Source: Xanthocytophaga sp031424975 (GTDB lineage: Bacteria > Bacteroidota > Bacteroidia > Cytophagales > 172606-1). From it: DNA of 64,000 nucleotides. Shown here in pieces: positions 47,401-54,889 of this stretch. The translations under genes were made by a program, and so were the position numbers. Location of the stretch: positions 19,963 to 83,962 of the forward strand of contig JANPIL010000201.1 in assembly GCA_031424975.1 (NCBI GenBank), in the 5' to 3' direction. The number at the start of each line of letters is the position of its first letter. The first letter of the stretch is position 1. The notes beneath the pieces are model-generated. The model was not told where the DNA came from. It ran no database searches and was given only the letters and a program-made list of their open reading frames with translations.

Positions 47401-48086
47401 GGACTTACGGACGGGACGGTTTCGCGGTCTTCGGGGCTGCCTTTCAACTGCCGCCCGGTGTTACAATGGCATCCGTACAGCAAGAAGTGAAAACCGCCCT
47501 AACCTGGCCGGAAGGCATACGGCGTTTTTCCTACCGCAAAGACCCGGTCATTCCCGACAACTCCGGTTTGGGCGAAGCCTTCGATAACGTACTTATTGCT
47601 TTCAACGTCATTCCGCAGGGCCAAGACGGTTTGCTTTCCCATCCGCCCGGCACAATGCCCCGCTACATCGGATACAAATGCACCGATTACGAATACGCCC
47701 TCAACGCAGTAGCTCCCCGTTACGGCGGTGGTACCGAAATTTGGCGGCTATTGACTCCTGACCTGAACCGGAAACATTTTTTCCCCCGGCAGCCCAAGTC
47801 AGCGGGTGAAGGGCCGGTACGGAACGGTAAATTAGCCGTGCGCCACCAAGGCAATACCCGCATAACCGAGTGCGCCATTCCTTGGTCGGAAATACCAGTG
47901 GTAAAAAAGGCACTGGATGAGGGCAAAACCATCAAATTTTCCTTCCGCGCCAACGACAACGGCGCGGGCGGGGCGTGCCTGGAACTGGCCCGCGAACGCA
48001 GCGTTTCCAAGCGCAACACCCGCGCTTTTCACCCCGACTGGAAAGAACACTGGGCCAACGAAGTAGAATTCGGGTTTGAAAAATGA
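44469..48086 (+). CDS. Large secreted clan GH-A hydrolase with CBM9-like domain and a non-PA14 insert
   Basis: 1205 residues from TTG 44469. This start is chosen because it directly begins a signal peptide (RTRIRFFCLLFFPFGLSAWAQ region); the upstream ATG at 44292 would add 59 residues translated from repeat copy F. Same plan as the protein at 6712: N-terminal beta-sandwich, barrel with acid/base E297 (WNEPW) and nucleophile E397 (WDTESW), LKVTNVLNRPVSG domain and a CBM9-like domain starting at IDGQLDDWQGV. That domain is interrupted at about 820-967 by a different beta-rich module (SWSLQKPDGTGRLMHYWEAG, DLNLPLNQPRRVSFYLPN), not PA14. It is GC-rich, unlike its paralogue. The downstream DUF1080 gene is close and probably cotranscribed. 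Confidence 0.8.
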   Translation: MRTRIRFFCLLFFPFGLSAWAQMKPPAEWERYDSVFRIQSGLRRYDYDVSLIQSSVPANILWPGEQPRITFQVANRLDKPLSVEGKLEVIRYGTRGKPNDVWMPVVVKFADAQAQPVTVKLAANGYADVTVRPVIPDTLGGYALILDLGPHGRRLVTSLVRTFAADPQRLQYPRQSLDDLGPDVLHRLGVQAIRMGVPYLPTQHRDYQAEMNKLGEKLREYARRNITVLLMFGEGPALTPLGTPRSFLDSSGAFLKTKQDYAWLPQLDEDFGKFVQHLCTQYGWPRGPVTAVSLWNEPWEGISISGWQADMLRYREIYSAMAEGVLAARKEGADVLVGGTDSHSNAWDKLFADGKMTFLPVFDFCSIHYEGMESPCLYPEWNGRQSPQGRVKIWDTESWVGNTDDRIGLVVAANRSAGYDRSMGIYGGYLTDAEPEATQRIRTAEGEREVPQPPAAWSPAAAVGAVQHIVGERAFKRLLFPNGLPWVMEFEGRKGRADDGTLVVCGDIGEAFGAENVLFREVRGLGEVAEQETLRQQLAALPADSPARKSLEAQLRTYPALTSGKLVLKAHSSFRLYDFYGNRQPACSGVLVVPLSFQGYFLRTDGTKGSFNRLVEALRKARIEGYEPVEILAADPIRRVEKESVLRLKVTNVLNRPVSGSLTVSLGKLTLQAPARLAFGPHQTRTVAVAVTGGVPAPDNTYPLTVTFDAGSDGRAVHYEVMHVNLIARRPIQIDGQLDDWQGVLPQPVSSGAASVSLTEAAWYPFKQFDTTAGGQATGYLAYDSAYFYFAAKVADATPHTGTYRFETRPDDEFFYPEVAYQHNAKTSLHHRENNREVMENESWSLQKPDGTGRLMHYWEAGENTNSFGVDLNLPLNQPRRVSFYLPNLDVWKVNISIYDQSTGTLLATHQADQLWDGTYLTFNVAGAVRVVVQAADWWYTAKLAALFFDPVHEVVAATSAYASFRQADFDTKGNWKGTYGRDGFAVFGAAFQLPPGVTMASVQQEVKTALTWPEGIRRFSYRKDPVIPDNSGLGEAFDNVLIAFNVIPQGQDGLLSHPPGTMPRYIGYKCTDYEYALNAVAPRYGGGTEIWRLLTPDLNRKHFFPRQPKSAGEGPVRNGKLAVRHQGNTRITECAIPWSEIPVVKKALDEGKTIKFSFRANDNGAGGACLELARERSVSKRNTRAFHPDWKEHWANEVEFGFEK

Positions 48087-48130
48087 ACAACCATGCCTTA
48101 TCATTCACTTATAAATTCACCTCTTGCACG

Positions 48131-48760
48131 ATGAAAAAAATCCTTTTGTTTGGCCTCCTTTCCATCACGTGGGCCGGTTTTGTGTCCGCACCCAAGCCCA
48201 CTTCCCTCTTCAACGGCAAAAACTTCCGGGGGTGGGAGGGCGATACCACCCGAATGTGGCGGATTGAGAAGGGTGCCTTGGTGGGTGGTTCCCTCCAGAA
48301 AACCGTTCCCCAGAATGACTTTCTCTGCACCACGCGCCGGTATGCCAATTTTGAACTTCGCCTGCAGTTCAAGTTGATCGGTACTGGTTTTGTCAACGCC
48401 GGGGTGCAGTTCCGCAGCGAACGAGCCAAACATCCCGCCCACGAAATGATCGGCTACCAAGCCGACCTGGGTGCGGGCTACTGGGGCAGCCTCTACGACG
48501 AATCGCGGCGCGACAAAGTGCTGGCTCGTCCCGACTCGGCTCTTGTAACCAAACTGCTCAAACCGGCTACCTGGAACGATTACAAAATCCGCTGCGAAGG
48601 CCGACGCATCCGCATTTGGCTGAACGGCCGACCAACCGTGGACTACACCGAACCCGACACTACGCTGCCTCAACAGGGACTGATCGGGTTACAGATTCAC
48701 GGGGGCGGTAAGGCCGAAGCTTCCTACCGGAACATTACTTTGAAAGAACTGCCTTTCTAA
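48131..48760 (+). CDS. DUF1080 protein, likely 3-keto-glycoside hydrolase/lyase
   Basis: Start chosen at ATG 48131, which gives the signal peptide KKILLFGLLSITWAGFVSA; a frame opening at 48083 overlaps the previous stop by four bases but adds 16 residues before the signal. The 209-residue protein is one concanavalin-like domain with the DUF1080 signature: SLFNGKNFRGWEG, GALVGGS, FLCTTRRYANFELRLQF, NAGVQFRSER, GYQADLGAGYWGSLYDESRR, GLIGLQIHGGG. DUF1080 members characterised in Bacteroides act on 3-keto-disaccharides made by sugar-C3 oxidation. The GMC dehydrogenase genes that follow (49246) support that pathway here. Location is periplasmic. Confidence 0.85.
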   Translation: MKKILLFGLLSITWAGFVSAPKPTSLFNGKNFRGWEGDTTRMWRIEKGALVGGSLQKTVPQNDFLCTTRRYANFELRLQFKLIGTGFVNAGVQFRSERAKHPAHEMIGYQADLGAGYWGSLYDESRRDKVLARPDSALVTKLLKPATWNDYKIRCEGRRIRIWLNGRPTVDYTEPDTTLPQQGLIGLQIHGGGKAEASYRNITLKELPF

Positions 48761-48778
48761 TGGCCAGTAATTATCAAG

Positions 48779-48958
48779 GTTGTCATATATTGATACCCGG
48801 TGAGCTGTATGCTTTGCCTCGGGCCGGTCTGTTGGAAAATAGTATCTTTCGGGAAGCCCAAACCCGCCGTTGCTCGGAACAAACAGAAAACCAAGTGCCT
48901 GGCAATTTTTATACCCGCAAATAGGATTCATAACAGGCTGACTATCAGCATATAATGA
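48779..48958 (-). repeat. Dispersed repeat family, copy G (180 bp)
   Basis: Close match to copy D over its full length: GCTTTGCCTCGGGCCGG, then core 48834-48863 (GGAAAATAGTATCTTTC, GGGAAGCCCAAACC), then AATAGGATTCATAACAGGC. The left end is GTTGTCATATATTGATACC, the right end CTGACTATCAGCATATAATG. It starts 18 bp after the DUF1080 stop. Confidence 0.85.
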
Positions 48959-49018
48959 TTTTATTTAAGAAATAATGTTTCCCATTCTCCCTTCTGGGGC
49001 TGTCGCAAAACATCATCA

Positions 49019-49222
49019 GATTTACTATCGGTTGATAGTCAGTTAGTTAATGGCTTATTTAAAACCGAATTTCCATTCGTGCAATGCACAATCTCTGTTT
49101 GTTTTGACAACAAGGGGTTTTACGTTTCGAAAACCTGCCTGCCGGACAGGCAGGGATACTATTTTCCGGGTTCTGTTTTATTGAGAAAATGCACAACTTG
49201 TTGATTATCAGAATATAACAAC
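49019..49222 (+). repeat. Dispersed repeat family, copy H (204 bp, palindrome inserted)
   Basis: Same sequence class as copy A (shared GTGCAATGCACAATCTCTG, then TTTTGACAACAAGGGGTTTT). Inside the core, between GAAAA and ATACTATTTTCC, a 22-base palindromic insert (arms CCTGCCTG and CAGGCAGG) is present that copy A lacks. This accounts for the length difference of 204 versus 181. It ends 23 bp before the GMC oxidoreductase start. Confidence 0.85.
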
Positions 49223-49245
49223 TTTATTAAAAAACGTTTTTTATT

Positions 49246-50982
49246 ATGCAAATTAAAGAAACGCCGAAAGTATATGATGTAATTATTGTCGGTTCGGGAG
49301 CGGGCGGCGGAATGGCCGTCCACGAACTCACCAAAGCGGGTGCCGAGGTGTTGCTGCTCGAAGCGGGACAGCCTTACGACCCGGCCGACCCCAAGTATGC
49401 CACCCAGTTGAAGTGGTCTTGGGAGTCGCCCCGGCGCGGCGCGGGTACGGCTTTGCGTCCGTTTGGCGACTTCGATGCCTCTTACGGTGGCTGGGAAATC
49501 GAAGGCGAACCTTATACGCGTAAAAACAACACGAAGTTCGACTGGTTCCGCTCACGGATGCTGGGTGGCCGCACCAACCACTGGGGCCGGATTTCGCTCC
49601 GGTTTGGCCCAAACGACTTCAAGCGCAAAAGCATTGACGGGCTGGGCGACGACTGGCCCATCACCTACGACGATATAAAGCCCTATTATGACCGCATTGA
49701 CCGGCTCATTGGCGTGTTCGGTTCTCTGGAAGGAATGTATAACGAACCTGATGGCATTTTTCTGCCGCCGCCCAAGCCGCGTCTGCATGAATTGATGCTC
49801 AAAAAATCGGCGACAAACGCCGGGGTCAAAGTAATCCCGTCCCGGCTGTCCATCCTGACCAAACCCATTAACGACGAACGCGGCGCGTGCTTTTACTGCG
49901 GGCAGTGCAACCGGGGCTGCCGGGCCTACGCCGACTTCTCTTCTTCGTCGGTGCTGGTGAAACCCGCCTTGAAAACCGGCAAACTCCGAGTCATTAACTA
50001 CGCGATGGTTCGGGAGGTGTTGGCCGATGAGGCGGGTCTGGCCACGGGCGTGTCTTACGTGAATACCCGAACAATGGAGGAACAGACAGTGCGGGGCAAA
50101 ATTGTGGTGCTGGCTGCCAGTGCCTGCGAGTCGGCTCGGCTATTGCTGAATTCCAAAAGCCCGCGCCACCCTAACGGCTTGGCCAACAGCAGCGGCATGG
50201 TGGGCAAGTACCTGCAAGATTCCACCGGAGCCTCACGGGGTGCTATTGTTCCGCCCCTCTTCAACCGCAAGCGGTACAACGAAGAGGGCGTGGGAGGCAC
50301 GCACGTGTATTCGCCCTGGTGGCTGGACAACAAGAATCTTGATTTTCCGCGTGGCTACCACATCGAATACGGCGGCGGGATGGGGATGCCCGGTTACGGA
50401 TACGGGTTTGGCATCCAAGATTTCAACGGGCACTATCCAAGCCGCGACGGCAAACAGAAGGCCGGCGGTGGCTACGGACTTGGTCTCAAAGACGACTACC
50501 GCTTTTTCTTTGGCGCCACCATTGGGATGTCCGGCCGGGGTGAGGCCGTGGCCCGTGAAGACAACTATTGCGAGATTGACCCGAATGTGGTGGATAAGTA
50601 TGGCATCCCGGTGCTGCGCTTCCAGTACCAGTGGAGCGACTACGAAGTACGGCAGGCCAAACACATGCAGGATACTTTCGAGGAAATCATCCACGGGATG
50701 GGCGGCGTACCGATGGGTCCCAAACCCGGACTTGACACCCAATACGGTTTGTCCACGCCCGGCAGCATCATTCACGAAGTGGGTACAGTGCGTATGGGCC
50801 ATGATCCCAAAACCTCCCCTCTCAATGCCAACTGCCAAGCCCACGAAGTGAAAAACCTATTCGTGGTGGACGGCGGCTCTTTCGTGTCTCAGGCCGACAA
50901 AAATCCCACTTGGACTATTCTCGCCCTCTCGATGCGCGCCGCCGAGTACATTACGCAACAAAAGAAACAAGGCGACTTATGA
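49246..50982 (+). CDS. GMC-family FAD-dependent sugar dehydrogenase, large subunit
   Basis: 578 residues, no signal peptide. The FAD-binding Rossmann motif is DVIIVGSGAGGGMAVHEL (about 11-28). A cysteine-rich motif CFYCGQCNRGC (about 216-226) resembles iron-sulfur-cluster sites of membrane-coupled GMC dehydrogenases. The C-terminal GMC signature includes GTVRMGHDP and NLFVVDGGSFVSQADKNPTW. The next gene overlaps by four bases (ATGA) and encodes the matching small subunit, so this is an operon. Enzymes of this type oxidise sugars or glycosides, for instance at C3, passing electrons to the respiratory chain. The DUF1080 neighbour favours 3-keto-sugar formation. Export could occur together with the Tat-targeted small subunit. 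Confidence 0.9.
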   Translation: MQIKETPKVYDVIIVGSGAGGGMAVHELTKAGAEVLLLEAGQPYDPADPKYATQLKWSWESPRRGAGTALRPFGDFDASYGGWEIEGEPYTRKNNTKFDWFRSRMLGGRTNHWGRISLRFGPNDFKRKSIDGLGDDWPITYDDIKPYYDRIDRLIGVFGSLEGMYNEPDGIFLPPPKPRLHELMLKKSATNAGVKVIPSRLSILTKPINDERGACFYCGQCNRGCRAYADFSSSSVLVKPALKTGKLRVINYAMVREVLADEAGLATGVSYVNTRTMEEQTVRGKIVVLAASACESARLLLNSKSPRHPNGLANSSGMVGKYLQDSTGASRGAIVPPLFNRKRYNEEGVGGTHVYSPWWLDNKNLDFPRGYHIEYGGGMGMPGYGYGFGIQDFNGHYPSRDGKQKAGGGYGLGLKDDYRFFFGATIGMSGRGEAVAREDNYCEIDPNVVDKYGIPVLRFQYQWSDYEVRQAKHMQDTFEEIIHGMGGVPMGPKPGLDTQYGLSTPGSIIHEVGTVRMGHDPKTSPLNANCQAHEVKNLFVVDGGSFVSQADKNPTWTILALSMRAAEYITQQKKQGDL

Positions 50983-51599
50983 AAAGAAGAGACTCCCTGA
51001 AAGCCCTCGGCCTGACCTCATTGTCGGGCCTGAACGTGCTGAAAGCCGAAATTCCGGCCGCACCGATACCGGCGGATACCCCGGTGGTGGTACCCGAAGG
51101 CCGCACAAAAGCGGAAGCCGTCCGCGACGCGGCCCTGATGAAAAACAAGTTTTTCACCGAACATGAAATGCATACCTTGCGCCTGCTGACCGACCTGCTC
51201 ATACCGGCCGATAGCCGGTCGGGTAGTGCCAGCCAAGCCAAGGTGCCCGAATTCATCGAATTTATGATGAAAGACCAGCCGGAACACCAGACACCGATGC
51301 GCGGGGGGTTGCGCTGGCTGGATAGTCAGTGCCGCAAACGCTTCGGCAAACCTTTTATCAGTGCTATCCCGGCGCAACAGTCGGAAATGCTGGACGCTAT
51401 CGCATACCCCCAGCTTGCCAAACCGGAGATGAGCCAGGGCGTGGCATTTTTCACCTTTTTGCGTGACCTGACTGCCACCGGCTTTTTCACCAGCCAAATG
51501 GGCATCAAAGATCTGGGCTATCTGGGAAATACAGCCAACAACTGGCAAGGCGTACCCCCCGATGTACTCGAACAGTACGGTTTGTCGTACGACGAATAG
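50979..51599 (+). CDS. Gluconate-2-dehydrogenase subunit-3-like small subunit (Tat signal)
   Basis: Start at ATG 50979 overlaps the GMC stop (ATGA), typical translational coupling. The 206-residue protein begins with KRRDSLKALGLTSLSG, a twin-arginine signal (RRxxLK). The body is the small alpha-helical partner of GMC dehydrogenases (TEHEMHTLRLLTDLLIPAD, PEFIEFMMKDQP, GGLRWLDSQCRKRFGKPF, LRDLTATGFFTSQMGIKDLGY). It likely carries the folded FAD subunit across the inner membrane and supports its electron transfer. Gene order and overlap make the pairing secure; the specific substrate is not. Confidence 0.88.
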   Translation: MKRRDSLKALGLTSLSGLNVLKAEIPAAPIPADTPVVVPEGRTKAEAVRDAALMKNKFFTEHEMHTLRLLTDLLIPADSRSGSASQAKVPEFIEFMMKDQPEHQTPMRGGLRWLDSQCRKRFGKPFISAIPAQQSEMLDAIAYPQLAKPEMSQGVAFFTFLRDLTATGFFTSQMGIKDLGYLGNTANNWQGVPPDVLEQYGLSYDE

Positions 51600-51669
51600 A
51601 AGATGCCGAGCTTTAAACGGGCTTTTTTACGAAAAAAACCATTCCTCCCTACTTAATCCTTTATACATT

Positions 51670-52599
51670 ATGCGTATCCGATCAATCCTGGGTTTCCTAA
51701 TTGCAGCGTGCCTGATTGTAGGCGTATGTGCCGGTTTCCTACCCATAAGGCTCCATAATTCCACTAAAGAAGAAGTTCCCAATCCCCTTGCCAACAAGAA
51801 AAAGCGGGTGGTATTGATTGCCGGCAGTTGCAGCCATGGCCCCGGACAGCACGAACACCAAGCCGGGTGCGTGCTGCTGGCGCAAATGCTCAATAAAAAT
51901 GTGCCGGGCATCCAGGCCGACGTGTATGCCGAGGGGTGGCCCAAAGACCCCCGGGCTTTCGACAACGCCGCTGCGGTGGTAATGTACAGCGACGGCGGCG
52001 AGGGGCACATGGTCAACCCGCACTTGGACGAACTGGCCGTACTGATGAAAAAGGGCGTTGGCTTGGCCTGCATCCATTACGCCGTTGAGGTGCCCAAAGG
52101 GAAGCCGGGCGATTATTTCCTGAATTGGATTGGCGGGTATTTTGAAACCTACTGGTCGGTCAACCCTGTGTGGCAGGCCCGATTCGACACCTTGCCCCGC
52201 CACCCGATCACGCGGGGGGTAAAGCCATTCCAGACCGATGACGAATGGTATTACCACATGCGGTTCCCGGAGAAGATGACCGGTGTCACGACCATTCTTT
52301 CGGCGGTGCCACCAAGAACCACGCTGGAACGGGGAGATGGTGCCCGTGAAGGCAACCCGGCCGTGCGAGCTGAAGCGGGCAAGCCGCAAACCCTGGCCTG
52401 GTGCCGGGAGCGACCTGACGGCGGGCGGGGCTTTGGAATCACGTCCGGACACTTCCACCGCAACTGGACGAACGACGACTACCGCAAGCTGGTGCTTAAT
52501 GCCATTGCATGGGTGGCCAAAGCAGACGTTCCCAAGGCCGGGGTTCCTTCGCAAACGCCCGCCAAGGCGGCAATGGCTGCCAATCTTTGCCGACACTAA
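51670..52599 (+). CDS. ThuA-domain protein
   Basis: Start at ATG 51670 gives a signal or anchor (RIRSILGFLIAACLIVGVCAG); an open frame begins 36 codons earlier within the end of the previous gene. The 309-residue protein is a ThuA (trehalose-utilisation-type) class I glutamine-amidotransferase-like fold: KRVVLIAGSCSHGPGQHEH, VVMYSDGGEGHM, GVGLACIHYAVE, GDYFLNWIGGYFETYW, TDDEWYYHMRF, GFGITSGHFHRNW. ThuA-domain proteins are regularly clustered with DUF1080 and sugar dehydrogenase genes in Bacteroidota and Planctomycetota; their reaction in 3-keto-sugar use is not settled. It lies 70 bases after the small subunit gene. Confidence 0.85.
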   Translation: MRIRSILGFLIAACLIVGVCAGFLPIRLHNSTKEEVPNPLANKKKRVVLIAGSCSHGPGQHEHQAGCVLLAQMLNKNVPGIQADVYAEGWPKDPRAFDNAAAVVMYSDGGEGHMVNPHLDELAVLMKKGVGLACIHYAVEVPKGKPGDYFLNWIGGYFETYWSVNPVWQARFDTLPRHPITRGVKPFQTDDEWYYHMRFPEKMTGVTTILSAVPPRTTLERGDGAREGNPAVRAEAGKPQTLAWCRERPDGGRGFGITSGHFHRNWTNDDYRKLVLNAIAWVAKADVPKAGVPSQTPAKAAMAANLCRH

Positions 52600-52690
52600 C
52601 CGACGCACAGCCGTAACCGCGCATTCGGTGCCGCCTCACGCAGACTTGCGTTTTAATTGTCCTTAGTATTCACCATTACCACTCAATCCC

Positions 52691-53536
52691 ATGCGATTCG
52701 GCATCAACACGTTTCTCTTTACTTCTCCCTTTACCAACGAAAGCACCCGGTTGTTTGCTGATTTTAGTGCCTGGGGTTTTGATACAGTCGAAATCGCGCT
52801 GGAAGATCCGGCTCACATCAATCCCGCTTTCGTAAAAGCCGAATTGGATCGCTACGGGCTGGCCTGTGGTGCCGTGTGCGCCGCTATGGGGCCAAACCGG
52901 GATTTGAGAGGCACTCCGGAACAACAGCAGGAAGCACTCGGGTATCTGCGGGGCCTGCTCGATGCGATGGTGCTGCTCGACTGCCCTACCCTGGTCGGGC
53001 CGCTTTACTCGTCGGTGGGCCGGGCCGATGCAGTGCCGGAAGCCGAATACGAGGCGCAGTGGCAAACCGTGGTTGGCCACTTGAAAGCCTTGGGCAAATA
53101 TGCCCAGGAGCGGCAGCGATACTTGGCCATCGAACCGCTGAACCGTTTTGAAACCGACTTCATCAACACCGTTGGGCAGGGCCTTCGGATGCTCGAAGCC
53201 GTGGATAATCCCGCTCTGAAACTGCACTTGGACACGTTTCACATGAACATTGAGGAAAAAAACCAAGCGGCGGCCATCCGGCTGGCAGGGCGGCACTTGG
53301 GTCATTTTCACGCCTGCGGCAGCGACCGAGGCACGCCGGGCGGCGACCACATTGACTGGCCGGGCATCAGCGCGGCACTGAAACAAGTGGGGTATGACCA
53401 AGAGGTAGTCATTGAATCGTTTACCAAGGACGTAAAAGTAATTGCGCGGGCGGCGGCCATCTGGCGGCAGATTGAGCCGTCGCAGGAAGACATCGCCATC
53501 AACGGGCTTAAATTTTTGAAGGCAGCGTTGGCCTAA
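52691..53536 (+). CDS. Sugar 3-epimerase-like TIM barrel (xylose-isomerase-like fold)
   Basis: 281 residues, cytoplasmic, no signal. The sequence has hallmarks of the D-tagatose/D-psicose 3-epimerase group: E148 in AIEPLNRFETDF and E242 in VIESFT, the two catalytic metal-binding glutamates, and LHLDTFHMNIEE and HFHACGSDR carrying the Asp and His ligands. Members isomerise ketoses at C3 or process 3-keto sugars. Placed 91 bases after a ThuA gene and at the end of the dehydrogenase operon, it probably handles the ketose product inside the cell. It is followed by a 216-base gap and then the opposing porQ gene. Confidence 0.85.
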   Translation: MRFGINTFLFTSPFTNESTRLFADFSAWGFDTVEIALEDPAHINPAFVKAELDRYGLACGAVCAAMGPNRDLRGTPEQQQEALGYLRGLLDAMVLLDCPTLVGPLYSSVGRADAVPEAEYEAQWQTVVGHLKALGKYAQERQRYLAIEPLNRFETDFINTVGQGLRMLEAVDNPALKLHLDTFHMNIEEKNQAAAIRLAGRHLGHFHACGSDRGTPGGDHIDWPGISAALKQVGYDQEVVIESFTKDVKVIARAAAIWRQIEPSQEDIAINGLKFLKAALA

Positions 53537-53752
53537 CGGATGCTTGGCCGCCAAGTATGGTGAGAAATCGCCAATAGAAGCCCCCGATCCGGGTGTGCTG
53601 GCAAATAAGCCGCCATTGGCTTTATTTTTGTCGGGTAAACAGCAAGCCAACGGGCCAGGCAGCCTTTTTGCCATGGCATTGCCTACAACGAAGGCAATTG
53701 AAGCGTGGCCACCCATAGCGGTTTGCTTCACCTTGTGCTTAGATTCCCTCAA

Positions 53753-54817
53753 TCATTTTGCGGATTCGCCCTTGCGCCTGATTATCGCACCCAAGTTGCC
53801 GGTCAGCGTCAGGTAGTCCACGCCACCGGCGGCTTGCTGGTAAAACCGGGCGTAGCTGATCTGCAACTGCTTTGTTTTCAGCAGGAAGCCAAACGAAAAA
53901 CCGGCTCCGAACGCGCCGTTTTGCAGCCGCATTTCCTGCCTTGTCAAATGGTTGTAGCCCAGCCGGATATGAAAGGCCTTGGCCAGCACCAATTCCGTAC
54001 CAACCGTAAAGTGCCGCGCCACTTTGTCGGCCACACTGGCACGCCGCGCAACCGGGTTGCCGTTGGCATCCACATTTGCACTGAGCAGCGGGTCGTCGTA
54101 GGCAATGTCGGGCTGGTGCAGGTGGTGCGCCGTAACCGAAAACCGCAGCGGCATGAATTTCGGTTTGAATGTCGTGCCCAATTGCACATCCAGCGGCAAA
54201 GCGCCTTGGCCGGATGCGGATTCGTATTTTTTCAGCACCAGCCCGGCATTGCGGATCACCAAGCCGATAGTCCAGTCGTGTTCGGGGTGCTTCCAAAGGC
54301 CGCCCACATCCAAGGCGGCGGCATAGCTGCTATATTCGGCTATGTTAGAGCCGATCAGCTTTACTGCCACTCCCATCGTGTATGCACCTTGCGTGCGGGC
54401 GTGCGCCACCGTGACGGCATATTCGCTGGCCCGGAAAGTGCCCAGCACATTACCGGCGGCATCGGTTTCGTCAAATGTGCCGTAATCCACGTATTGCAGA
54501 CCCCCGCCCAGCAGTCCCGGTTTGAATTCACCGGCATACAACGCCGACAAATGCCGGATTTGCGCGTAATATGGCACGTAACCAAGAGACGCGTGCTTGT
54601 CCATGTCGGCATGGAGCAATGCCGGGTTGGAGAGCCAGCGGTTCACGTCAAAATCCGACTGGCTGATGTTTATGCCGCCCAGGGCGGCCAACGGGGCGTT
54701 GGCAGGCTGCCGCAGGAAAGCGAAACTGTTGCGCCCGCCCAGGAACTGGGCTTGGACACTTGAAAACATAAGCCACCAGAACAGGACAGGGAAAAACAGG
54801 CGGGTTTGGTCTTTCAA
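53753..54817 (-). CDS. porQ: PorQ-like type IX secretion outer-membrane protein
   Basis: 354 residues from TTG 54817. Signal peptide LFFPVLFWWLMFSSVQAQ, followed by the PorQ-type beginning FLGGRNSFAFLRQPANAPLAALGG and beta-barrel strands throughout (GGLQYVDYGTF, AYTMGVAVKLIG, LDVQLGTTF, HIRLGYNHLTR, AGFSFGFLLKTKQLQISYARF). PorQ is an outer-membrane component of the type IX attachment complex. The T9SS-tagged glycosidase at 39245 is a likely cargo. There is no ATG near the signal; the TTG start and the first codons lie inside repeat core I, so the repeat contributes the leader. Lies 73 bases from the Uma2 gene on the same strand. Confidence 0.82.
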   Translation of the reverse strand: MKDQTRLFFPVLFWWLMFSSVQAQFLGGRNSFAFLRQPANAPLAALGGINISQSDFDVNRWLSNPALLHADMDKHASLGYVPYYAQIRHLSALYAGEFKPGLLGGGLQYVDYGTFDETDAAGNVLGTFRASEYAVTVAHARTQGAYTMGVAVKLIGSNIAEYSSYAAALDVGGLWKHPEHDWTIGLVIRNAGLVLKKYESASGQGALPLDVQLGTTFKPKFMPLRFSVTAHHLHQPDIAYDDPLLSANVDANGNPVARRASVADKVARHFTVGTELVLAKAFHIRLGYNHLTRQEMRLQNGAFGAGFSFGFLLKTKQLQISYARFYQQAAGGVDYLTLTGNLGAIIRRKGESAK

Positions 54818-54833
54818 AAAGATACTATTTTGG
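54802..54833 (+). repeat. Repeat core, copy I
   Basis: GGGTTTGGTCTTTCAAAAAG followed by ATACTATTTTGG. Only the core is present; the flanking blocks of copies A-H are absent. It overlaps the first codons of porQ. Confidence 0.7.
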
Positions 54834-54889
54834 AACCGTATATTGCGCCTTTGCGGATTCGGGAGAAACGCGCCAAAAAAGATTTCCCA

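Noticed and set aside
33891..49222. Integron-type attC sites
   Set aside because: Although the copies punctuate genes, they lack the short GTTRRRY/RYYYAAC pairs, orientation alternates, and no integrase is present.
27470..49222. CRISPR array
   Set aside because: Copies are kilobases apart, imperfect and separated by genes, with no spacer pattern or cas genes.
52676..53752. Minus-strand frame of 358 codons opposite the epimerase gene
   Set aside because: Antisense shadow; the plus-strand protein has all catalytic residues of its family.
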